Of a DNA stretch of 64,000 nucleotides, positions 48,001 to 58,014 are shown one piece after another. A program made the position numbers and the translations under genes. The first letter of the stretch is position 1. Each line of letters begins with the position of its first letter. Where the stretch lies: assembly GCA_014706295.1 (NCBI GenBank), contig JACSVZ010000001.1, positions 82,024,237 through 82,088,236 of the forward strand. The letters are read 5' to 3'. Source of the DNA: Lycocorax pyrrhopterus obiensis (Eukaryota > Chordata > Aves > Passeriformes > Paradisaeidae). Below the pieces are notes generated by a model. The model ran no database searches. It had not been told where the DNA came from and saw nothing but the letters and a program-made list of their open reading frames with translations.

Positions 48001-48204
48001 GTGAAGGGTAAGATTATAATAATATAAGAAAAACACCCCCAAAACATGAAATAAACTAGAAATTGGGTATCTAGTGTAGTCCAAATTTAGATCTCAATAG
48101 TTAATCAAGTGGAAATGTTTCTCACTTTGTCCTACAGTCCTGCAGGATTAGGTCCAATTTTTTTTTTTTTTAATAATTTAACCTCTGATGAGAGACACTC
48201 TTTA
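42045..48204. other. Long AT-rich non-coding stretch
   Basis: Six kb with no recognised gene or mobile element. An (ATTT/ATTC)n simple repeat lies at 43379-43412 and a CTTTTGC-type pyrimidine tract at about 44480-44511. The minus-strand frame at 47455-47805 (116 codons) has no recognised domain. Confidence 0.5.
43379..43412 (+). repeat. (ATTTATTC/ATTT)n microsatellite
   Basis: Tetranucleotide-type repeat made of ATTT and ATTC units, slightly imperfect. Confidence 0.9.
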
Positions 48205-48488
48205 CAAGGTCATGTAGGAGCAGGACAAGGGGGAATGTCTTCAAACTGAAAGAGAGTAAGTTTTGGTTAGATATTAGGAAAAAATTCTTGCTGTGAGGGT
48301 GGTGAGGCACTGGCACGGGTTGCCCAGAGAAGTGGATGACCCACCCTAGAAATGTTCAAGGCCAGGGTGGATGGAGCAATGTGGAACGTGGAAGGTGGAA
48401 GGTGTCCTTGCTCATGGCAGGGGCGGTTGGAACTAGATGATCTTTAAGACCTCTTCCAAGCCAAACCTTTCCATGATTCTGTGATTCC
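48205..48488 (+). mobile_element. CR1 LINE, 3' end fragment
   Basis: The CR1 blocks appear in order: AGGACAAGGGGGAATGTCTT, GGTTAGATATTAGGAAAAAA, GGTGGTGAGGCACTGGCACG, AAGGTGTCCTTGCTCATGGC, GGTTGGAACTAGATGATCTT and the tail CCATGATTCTGTGATTCC. A short duplication (GTGGAACGTGGAAGGTGGAA) has expanded the middle. It is 5'-truncated and of the same general subfamily as the copy at 9681. Confidence 0.95.
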
Positions 48489-50196
48489 ATGAACTAAGAA
48501 TAAATATGATATCAGTACTTTTAACTTTGGCAAGTAGCAAAAAATATAAGAAAAATTTCTCCGTTAACAAGATGGCCCTACAGACATATACATGGTAAAC
48601 TGAGCTTGTTAAAATAAATTGTTCTTCAATGCATCCAAGTACAAAATGCATATTCAGGGCCAAAACTTGAAAGATTTGTCTACAGAATTTTCAGAGAAGA
48701 GGCAGGTGAAGGCACAAGCCTGACACAGATTAATATCACCAAAATTTAACTATCTGAAAATGTAGTAGCTCTCTATCAAAACAAGGGAGAGACATTTATC
48801 TTCAGGGGCCAGTTCACTTATCTCTTTTACAAATCTGTTCCACAACAGAATGAATAGTCTTTCAAAAAAGGCTCTTTTACACTCTTCCCAATAGAGATGA
48901 ATGTAAACTTTTTAAAATAACTGTCTTTTATTGGAGTAAGAATACAATCAGTGTGGGTTCAGACCCACGAGAAAGACCTGCCTTACACTGCTGTGTCCGT
49001 GTCCTTCCAGTTGTCTCTATTTTTGACATTTTCTGGACTTTTCGTTCTTTTCCCACATTCTTGTAAAACTGGATACATGATGAGCTTGGAGCATCACAGT
49101 GAACTAACAACTAAATACAGGTTCTCATGTGAAACTAGGGCCAAAAAACCAGTATGATTCATAGCTTCCTAAGCCAAAAGCCAGTGAATGGGAATGGTGT
49201 GTGGAAGGATCTCTTTGCTCCTGTATAAAGCACTGATGGAAAAAGCATAGGTCTAATTTTTACCATTTTCAGAAGAAAGTTAAAAATCAAAGGTGATACA
49301 GAGAGTAGCAACATCCTGATTCAAGGACTAGAGGAAACATCTTCTAGCAAAAGACGCAAAAATCAATTTAACCTGGTAAAAAGACTGAGCTGAAAATTAG
49401 TAACAATGTGTAGCATGTTTTTATGAGGGAGATACTGTATACTTAAAGGACCACATGATGCAATAGCTTCATTTGCTCTTTAACTCTGCTGAATACAGAT
49501 ATGCAGTACAGCCCTCTCAGTGCAGATATGGTGTATGATAAATAAGATAAAAAATATGTGATTACATTGATCTTGAGCAAAGGGGTATTATGTGTGCCTT
49601 ATGCTTTGGTGGGAGGTTCTGGGAACAAAAAGCAACATGCTTCTGGTTTGGAAATAATCGGTACATGGGTTAATCTGACTGGATGCCTTTGTATATGATA
49701 AAAATTGAAACAAAGGTATCCAAATGGAAAAAAGCAAATAGTCCACTTGACACTGATGTATTCACTTCAGTTTTGCAAGCTGTTTGATCTAACCATGTAG
49801 CCGGTAAATGTTAAGATGAGAAGTGCTCAGGAACACACAGAGAACAGTAGCAGATTTTCAAATATTTATGTTTTCATCTCAGTGGTTTTTTTTCTCTTTC
49901 AATCTATCAAATAGCATGAGTCTGCTTTGAAAAGACGTTTTCATGCCAGCAAAAATGTTCAAGTCTTTCAAACTAGAAACTTAAATGCATTTTCCTTTTG
50001 GATTATTTTTGTAGTTTTCATAGCTGGCATTCCACTGGGACTGGTATGTCTGCTGGCTGTAGGTGGGTAATGGTCCCACAAGGATATGCTTTGCTCTCTT
50101 CAAATAAATATAGGCATAGATTAGCTGGAAAAGCATCCTGGGAGAAATTTGCTTCTCAGTTTGTCTACATTGCATGCAACCAGGCATTATCATTGC
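48489..50196. other. AT-rich non-coding stretch
   Basis: No gene or mobile element recognised. Confidence 0.5.
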
Positions 50197-50410
50197 TTAT
50201 TTGTATTACAGTAGCGTATAGGGAGACTGAGGCTGCATTGTAGGCAGTAGAAAACTACACAGCAAAATAAAGTGTCTCCAACAGGAAGTCTTTCATAAAA
50301 CTCTTAAGTATGGGAAAGGAATTAAACTTGAGGGAAGTGAAGTAACTTGCAGAAGACACAACAGATCAGAATCAAAGCTACTGAAGAAGTCCAGGATTGC
50401 TGATTCCCTT
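50197..50410 (+). repeat. MIR-like amniote SINE remnant
   Basis: The left end TTATTTGTATTACAGTAGCG and GAGACTGAGGCTGCATTGT resemble the 5'-side sequence (ATTACAGTAGC...CAGGGCCCCATTGTGCTAGG) of a MIR-type SINE well represented in reptiles. The right half GGGAAGTGAAGTAACTTGCA, CACAACAGATCAGAATCAAA and AGTCCAGGATTGCTGATTCC matches the antisense MIR core (AAGTGACTTGCCCAAGGTCAC...CAGGAGTCCTGACTCCC). The two halves lie in the expected order and spacing. Diverged and probably very old. Confidence 0.68.
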
Positions 50411-50889
50411 TGTATCAGGCTGTTGAGCCAGTCCAAGGAAAGATGACTTTCTATCCCCACTGAGTATAAATATAGATAATCTCTCCAGATGAGCAGTTGT
50501 CAGAAATCAACCAAACCCCACCAAAGTCAAGCGAGATTAATTTATTTATACCACTTATAATTTGCTATAGGGTTTTTTATCAGAATTTTTGATTTGAACT
50601 CAAGGTAACTAAAAATTTAAAAATAACAGAAAAATCATCATGCAATAGCAGTATAATAACAAAAAGAAAAGTATTCAGAGAAGGCATAGAACAAACAGGA
50701 GATCTGATTTAAAATAAGCCATGACTGATAAGATGAGCTCAAAGGGAGTCTCCAGAGCCTTCAGAGGCCTCTTTTTACATTTAGTACCCACTTGAGTCTT
50801 CTCTCAGTGACTGCTCATCCCTTTTTCAAATACTGCTGAATCAACCCTGCCAGACACCAGTCATCTCATGGGAACCTCAAACACTGAAA

Positions 50890-50908
50890 TTTTTTTTTTT
50901 TTTTTTTT
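50890..50908. repeat. Poly(T) tract, 19 T
   Basis: Uninterrupted T run. No element was recognised on either side for which it could be an antisense poly(A) tail. Confidence 0.9.
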
Positions 50909-51301
50909 GTTTTAGAAGATATTTGATACCATCACAGAGCAAGTATCTTTTTTAAAAAAATTTTTCTAGGATCTCCTTGCACTGAGCTACCAGCTCTCCA
51001 CTATATCATCAGCTTAAATTATACACTTTGCTTTACTATCACTATTCTCTAGAGTGTATTTCTAAGGATCAAAGCACAAACTACAGGGCTGTAAGTAACA
51101 ACTTGAGAGTCTCCAGTTGGCAAGTCTTCAGCAGGCAGTGTGGCTCACCTTCTTCATGCTGGTGGGAAGTTCTGTGACGGCATTTTATGCCTGAAATCCC
51201 TTCCTGCTCAGTTTTGGATCAGTCAGAGCTCTGAAAGATAGCTAGGTTTAGCTGAGTGGTGTTTCACCTTTCCTTACATATTTCCTTATTTGTAACCTTG
51301 G

Positions 51302-51387
51302 AAAAAACCCAAAACAAAACAAACTCCCAAAACCCAAGCAACCAACCAAGCAAACAACCAAGCAACCAACCAAAACCCCCAAACCTA
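51302..51387. repeat. CAAA/CCAA-rich low-complexity tract
   Basis: Purely A/C-rich with few G, built of CAAAA, CCAA and GCAACCAACCAA units. The G/C/F/L/V-rich minus-strand frame over it (51248-51481) is an artefact of the repeat. Confidence 0.88.
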
Positions 51388-51510
51388 AAAAACACACCAG
51401 TAACACAAAAAGATTTTTTTCATTCTCACTAATCCAGCTAGATAAATTGCACCTACCTACTTGTAGACTAAGAAAGGTCATGGAGAAGCTGTGGTACTTC
51501 CCAACTCAAA

Positions 51511-51837
51511 TTATACATAGCACAACACTTCTAGCTGTTGGTCCAAAAAAAGTAGATATACAAAACCTAGAGCCTGCAGCCTGTGTTTGATGGAGGAATT
51601 GCTAGGATATACAAACACCTCATCCATCTCCCCGCTCATAGTGAACTGGTCCTTGTATATCAATGAACCAAACCCTCCAGGAGTCCCCCCGTTATTTACT
51701 CTTGCGCTTGTTGCAGCATGAAACTGCTGGTCTTCTAATATTTTCCCTCTGAGTTTTATCTGATCTTTAACTGATTTCACAGCCCGGGCTAACATGGCAT
51801 GAGGTGATGCCTGCAAATCGACTAGACATTGCACCAT
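51511..51837 (-). other. Open frame of unknown nature, possible pseudogene or exon relic
   Basis: On the minus strand an ATG at about 51837 opens a frame of some 108 codons starting MVQCLVDLQASPHAMLARAV and containing VNNGGTPGGFGSLIYKDQ and EMDEVFVYPSN before a stop near 51511. Unlike nearly all other frames here, the predicted peptide has a balanced composition (charged and polar residues spread evenly, no F/L or K runs). I recognise no family and no invariant motif. There is no upstream exon evidence, and the C-terminal end (YLLFLDQQLEVLCYV) looks less protein-like. It may be chance, an old retroelement or host pseudogene. Not called as a gene. Confidence 0.25.
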
Positions 51838-54657
51838 AATAGTAACCGTACGAGTTGGCACAGCTCAATAAACAAAAGGAGAGGAAAATGTTGGGATAAA
51901 GCAGCGCCTTGATTCCCAGGCTGCTTATCCCACATGCAAAGAGCTAAAAGGAAAATTCCCTGGCAATTCTGTTCCCAATCTAACTTTTGGGAGGTAAAAA
52001 ACTTATGGTCTTCTGCCAGTTCTGCCTAATTTGTAGTATCAGACCCTGAGAGAAGATGACAGCTGCAGACGGTGTGGAAGAAAAGCCACCTTGCAACATA
52101 TTTTGTCAAGTTGCAGTCTCTGGCATTGGCCCAGAGCCGGTATTGCTGGAGACATGATGAAGTGTGAAAAGTCCTGGCAGGCATTTTAGACAAATAAAAG
52201 ATGGGAGGCAAGGGAAAATCAGGACCAAAAGAGATTAATATTTGTGAGGTTTATAGCAGAAGGGGGAAAACAATAGGAAGTAAGAAAACCTCCACAGGGT
52301 ATTTATTGCGACAGCAACAGATTAAAACCAGGATGGACCTGAAGAGGAAGCTTATTTTTTCCAGCTGGACATTCACCTGAGAGCAGAGATCAGGTTGTGA
52401 ACAGCAGTCTGAGAAAAGTAAATAGGCAATAACGAGAGAATTTGCAGCCTGAAAATGTGAAAAAGTTCAGTGAGACAGTGTGTGTGTGTGTTTAGAGAGG
52501 TGAAAATGGTGGAAGAGTGCGGGATTTTCTAAGCTGGGGAGGGTAATGGCACCATGAAGCTGTGCATTTACTATGGGAGATAACTCTGCAGTCTAGCTCT
52601 TGTCTGTATGGGTTGGTGGTTGGTGTCCTAGCTGCACATGGAGGTGGGAGTTGCTCGTCACTCCTTCCCCTGTGTTCTGGTTCCCTCAGAAAGAAAGACC
52701 TGAGGGGACGAGGAAACTTCAGAAGGAGATTTATGTGGAGGATCAGGGAAGATCACAAGGACGAGCATGTGACAGGACAAAGGTGGAGTCACTGCCTGGC
52801 TCCACTGGTCAGACCTGCTGCATGGTGGGATCTGTTTGATCTGCTGGAGATCCCCTGTGTCCGCATGGAAGTAGGAAAAAAAAGCCACGCCATCCAGGGA
52901 AAAGACAAAACCATTTGGAATAAATTTTAAAAAACCCAAAACCCAACAAAGCATGAGGTAAGGCCTGAGAGAAGGGCCCATAAGTGGAATGCAATGCACA
53001 AATTTCACAACAAAACCCAAAACGTGTTCATGTTTCCTGGTGCATGGTAAATTTCTGGATTGCACTTCTATGAAAATTTTAGTAACATTTGTCTGTCTAG
53101 TTTATTATACCAAAGGTTGAAGTTTTGGATGAATTTTGTTGCTCATGCACCACCAGCAGTTATGTGAGGAAATGTAATGCTATTTTTGGCAGTAACTTGC
53201 CATGTCTAGCAAAGTCAAAGACTTTTTCTCGTTATAGTCTTCTCAGGCAAAGTGTATCCATTTCCTAGCTGTGCAATGCATCACTGGTAGACCACAGAGT
53301 AGCTATTTTTAGGTGATGAAACAGAAGTAACCAGTGGAACACAATTCTCTCTGATAAGGTACAGATATAGAGCAGCAAGGGCAACCTAGAGAGACCAAGC
53401 TACTACACCCTGCTCCTATCATGGAGGACCAAGTATAGAGTACCAGCACATGGCTCTGACAAAAGAGAAGGGAGGACAAAGATAATTACATGGCAAAGTC
53501 AAAAAGAGCTGGCTGGGTAGTTGTCCCAGTTGCAGAGCTGGTGTCCTGAAATCAGCAGCATAAAAAATGATGAGGCACAGGCAGCCCTTTGATGGGAGGA
53601 AAGGGAGATGGTTATAAACATCCATGGTGCATGGTAGTTCTTATGACTCTTCCTGTTGGCTTCTAGTTTGATGAATCCCCATGCTCTGTTTCCTCAAAAA
53701 AAAAAAAATCTTAATTCTGATTGCCTTCTTCACACAAGTCATCTCTATTTGTGTCTTTTATCCTTGTTACTTTTAAGTGCCGAGTAGAGTGCTATTTGAT
53801 TTCATCATTTTTTCCCATGGAGGCATTTCGTCTCAACTTTGTCTATCTGCTACTGACAGAGAGGTGTGGTCTCCAGCCAGGTTTGAAGGGTAGAGAAGAC
53901 AGACTTTTAAGATGGAAAATTAAATCTTAGTCCCTGACTTGGAAATACATGTATCTTTTTCTCTTCTTTCTCCTCTAGCAGAATTTGCAGAGAGGTAATA
54001 AGCCTGGATGGAACAACTCAGTTCCACCCAGAAAAATGGGGGTTTTTCAGGAGCACTGTGTGAAAAGAACTAAGCTCTTCTTCTGACTCTGGCTTATCTC
54101 TCTGATACCTTCCTCAAAGTGCAAGAAACTTTTACTTTTGGACTTTCCCTAAACTACACTACGTCTGCAGCTCGTTGCTGTGGATTTGAGTGAATAGCAG
54201 GATGCATTTTTACACAGAGATGGAAGATTTATCATGTCTTCAGGTATTCTGAATGGCTATAAAGTCTCTTTCAATACACTTTTCCTGGTATTTTAATTGA
54301 AGTGTTTCGGAATTCATTTCAGTTTCAAGTGCCACTGGCATGAAAAAGCCCTTCATTTCTAGCATGTTATTGAAGTACTATAAAGATGACAACTCTTCAC
54401 TTCTGCCAGGAAAGCTTGCTGATGGGCTGAATGTCTTGAGGACCAAAAAGTATAACCCTCCCTATCTTTAAGGCTTCAATGAAGAAATGAATGCTAAGTC
54501 AAGACGGGTTTACCAAATTAACAAAGTGCATGGAAGAAAGATTGAAGAAGCAATGCATTCTGATAACAATGTGCATTTTCAAGTAGGAAAAGGCTTGACT
54601 ATTCTGTTTGTCCTTGCTGTCTATTCTAAGAGTTAACATAATACTTTGAAGATGTTA

Positions 54658-54662
<5 letters not shown>
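51838..54662. other. Non-coding stretch
   Basis: Contains a short (GT)n run and a moderately GC-richer part at 52560-52930, where frames on both strands are open (for example 52562-52930 plus, 52658-53065 minus) without a recognisable product. No mobile element identified. Confidence 0.45.
52478..52491. repeat. (GT)7 dinucleotide repeat
   Basis: A perfect GT run of seven units. Confidence 0.9.

Positions 54663-54694
<32 letters not shown>
54663..54694. repeat. (TA)16 microsatellite
   Basis: A perfect alternating TA run of 32 bases. Long TA runs are slippage-prone and likely to vary between individuals. Confidence 0.97.
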
Positions 54695-54699
<5 letters not shown>

Positions 54700-56514
54700 T
54701 AATATATACTCTCTGGTCTCAAGAAAACCATGGATCACATGAGTTTCCCTCAGACATGACTTATGATGTATATATATGCTTGAGGAAATAGCTTTTGTTG
54801 CCATCCTCATGTTCTTGACTTGATTGTCCCATATAAAATAATTTAGAAAAGGAAGAAATCCATTCCCCTAGAGCAATGAAGAAGAGCAAGAGTAATGGGG
54901 CAGGCAAAGTGAACCAGTAAAACCAAGATGTAATCACAGTACCATGTCAGATTTGCTGTTACCCTATTTGAGACATACCTGACACTTCATAACTCCTTTG
55001 CCATGCAGATATTTATGTCTACTGCTCATCTTCAGCAAAGGTTTGTCCCTCACGTCTGTGCAGACCCACCTGATGTCAGAGAGTACCTCAAACCTATAGT
55101 TCTACCTGCATGGATCTTCTAGCAGGATTGTGTCCTGGGTTTCTCATGTTGTGCCATGACTGATGCAATGGTGTTGTAACAGTCATGCCTGTAGGAATTA
55201 CTGAAAATCAAGAGTCCAGTGGAGCAGAAAGATGTGCAGTAACTAGAGGCCTCCCTAGAGATTACTTACCCACAGCTCACATTTATCCTATATGTTTTCC
55301 TTGGCAAATAATTTTAATTTTTTGTGTGTGCTCCATTCCAGCCTACATGAAAAGATGTTAATTTCCTTTATTAAGCATTCTGTGAACATAAAGTTACTGA
55401 AAGCTTGAGAGGTTCCTACTGTGATAGGGACCATATGTAAACCTCATTTTAAGTCCATACAGACTGTGGTCCGTGTCTGTCATTGAGTTCAATTGCAGTC
55501 ATAAGCTTCAAAAGAAAAGGAAATCTTTGTCTCGTCTGCTGTTTCAGCCTTGTTTATGTATTATGCATATCTACAGTTCCACAAGTCCCTTTACAGCCTA
55601 GATTTAGACTTCCATGCTTTTCTCTTACAGACTTCTCTGCAGCATAGAAAGGGTTTGTCCCCACCAATGGCACAGAAAAGATGGTACAGTTGGATGGAAA
55701 ACAGGACTTAAGGACTTGGAGTAGGTCCTGATAAATGGAGCTGGATCAAAGAGTAGGATCTCAAGAAACAATTCAGAGAAGAATTCCCACAAGACAGGAG
55801 ACACATACAGAGAGTAACAATTTTAGGCATCTTGAATTCTTCTCTTAGCAATGGAGGGTTTAGGTAGAAGGGTAGAGCAATCTCGGAAGTGCCTGTGAGC
55901 CCTCCTCCACCTGCTTCTTTTTCACATGGCAGCTTCTCAGATAACCACCAATTGCACTGCCTGCTTCTGCATTTGGACATGCCTACTATTTCACCAGCCT
56001 GTTTACTGACATGGTGCTGACACAGGAATTTGAGCACAGAGGATTTCTCATGTATCAGAGCATGGGACTCGGTGTTTTTTTATTAAAGTCATTTGTTCTT
56101 TGGCTGTCCTGCAGGTTGCCCTGCATGATACCATGCATCAGTGGTATGATAAGTTCTTCAGTCAGGTACTCACATTATTGTAATATTACCTTATTGCTAT
56201 TATTGGCTTTTTTTTCCCATGACAGATTCCCCTGTTTCTATGAATGTATCCAATGCTTCCATATATGTAAGAGAAAATGAGAATGTGTTCTTTTTTTCCA
56301 GATTTTTTTGGACATGTCCATAGCCTCACCAAAAAATGGGGTAGACTGTCACATTGCCTTTTGTGTGCTTTTCTTTGATTTAATGTCTTTTCAAGACTAA
56401 ATACCATTGAACTAAAAATAAGTACTATAGGCACCTGAATAGCTATTTGAGTATGAGAGATGGCATTATAGGATGGACATTTTTCTTCCTGTCTTTTTGT
56501 TCCTTTTTCACAGA
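54695..56514. other. Non-coding stretch
   Basis: No gene or mobile element recognised. Confidence 0.5.
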
Positions 56515-56600
56515 CTCTCCTGGTAATACTAACTTAAATAGCTCACAAGGGTGTTGTGCAGATTAATTAAGTGTTAAGTATTATTAAGCAGACTGCAAAC
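56515..56600 (+). repeat. MIR-like SINE remnant, 3' part
   Basis: TGGTAATACTAACTTAAATA, GCTCACAAGGGTGTTGTGCA and GATTAATTAAGTGTTAAGTA follow the MIR 3' region order (ATAATACTACCTACCTCA, AGGGTTGTTGTGAGGATTAA, ATGAGTTAATACATGTAAAG). Only this part is recognisable. By-eye call. Confidence 0.65.
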
Positions 56601-57921
56601 CTAATAAAGTTTAAGTTGAACTTTTGAACCTATGCTGTTCATGTGGGTGCTAAATTAGCTAAATGAGCTTACATAATATTGGAGTATCCAGATGAAACAA
56701 CCACAGTGAATTTAGGTATGTAAATGTAATTACTTGGTCTGGAATTTGGCCAAAACACCATAGACAGAGTACTAACCATGCTCCTATAAAAGCAACTGCA
56801 GTTTTTTAACTACTAGAGTAGTGTACATCTTACTCTAGATGGATTTTTAAATCACAGGTGATTGGACTAGAAATGACTGAAAGAATATTTTTCAGATTTT
56901 TACAAATCAATCTCAAAAGAAACTCTAAAATATTCTGATTAGAAGCCGCATGTTTTTTTAAAAAATGAACAATCATAAAAATGGGGGGGGAAAGTGAGGT
57001 TTTAGTTGAGATTTGTTTAATCCTGAAACAAAAATCTCAGTTCTCAAAAATGACAATTACTGGGACATGAGCACACCTTAGGCAGAAGTATTTTTGCAAT
57101 GGAAGAACTAAGTCAAAATCTACTGTTGAACTTGGAAGATTTCAGTGATAATTCACAGATTTGGAGATTTTATTTTTTTCATTTTCTCTCATCCCTATGT
57201 GCTAAAATGTTATCACTGGTTTAGATTATATTTCTTTATATGGAGGCTTACCTTTTATGCCTACCTATACATGTTCTTCTAGCAGCATGGACAATGCCAG
57301 GTTTCACATCTCATTTTATTGACTTTTATGATTTGAACTCTGGCAATGGCATAGTCAAGCCACCAGAAGGTTGTGATTTCTGGGTGCAGATGCCATGAGC
57401 TGTGTCTGTAGTTTATGAAATCATCTATAGCACAATGCTAGTAAGAACTGGAGCCTTTTAATAAGGTTTATAGGTCTAAAAGGCTGCTGAGGACTTTGCA
57501 TGTAGTTACTGTAAAACCCAATCTAAGCATTCCTTCTCATGTGTGTGAGCACACAGATCTTTGCTAGGAAGTGCAAACAAGCAGTGACCATCACCAGCAT
57601 TTCTTATCAGCTGCTTCGAACATAGCACACTTTCAAGGATGAGTTTGACCAGCCATTTGGCATTCATCTCCAGGGCCTTCTTTTGAAATGTAGTAACACT
57701 AAAATGTGTCATAGCCTTCAAAATCTGCTTGTTCTCATGCCCATATCTTTGTTCAAAATCTCAGTTTTAAAGACAATTCAAGCATGGATCTGCCCAATTA
57801 AATGCTGTTATGTAACAGCATAGGGTTTGAAAGTGTTTTTTTGTACGATAACCACTGTTTTATTAAAAAAAAAAGTGATTCCAGTGACACAAAATTTTGC
57901 AAGAATTAATTGTAAAGTGAA
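56601..57921. other. AT-rich non-coding stretch
   Basis: Nothing recognised, apart from a run of nine or so G near 56983-56990. Confidence 0.5.
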
Positions 57922-58014
57922 ATCAAGGTAAGCAGCCCCATCCAGATATTTTAATGATTTTCATAAAATTAATTCAAGGTAAATAGTCCCATTCAGACTT
58001 TTTTAATAATTGTC
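57922..58014 (+). repeat. Imperfect local tandem duplication, about 51-base period
   Basis: ATCAAGGTAAGCAGCCCCATCCAGATATTTTAATGATTTT at 57922 onward is repeated as a diverged TTCAAGGTAAATAGTCCCAT-type unit from 57973, with TTAATAATTGT at its end. The TCAAGGTAA start positions are 57923 and 57974. It is a simple two-copy duplication with several substitutions, so it is not recent. Confidence 0.8.

Larger units (their letters stand above)
50411..51510. other. Non-coding stretch with simple repeats
   Basis: Besides the poly(T) and CCAA-rich tracts listed separately, I see nothing. Confidence 0.5.

Noticed and set aside
51248..51481. Minus-strand frame rich in G, L, V, C
   Set aside because: Translation of the CAAA/CCAA low-complexity tract.
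55708..56037. 109-codon minus-strand frame
   Set aside because: No domain or motif. Overlapping frames on the other strand are also open.
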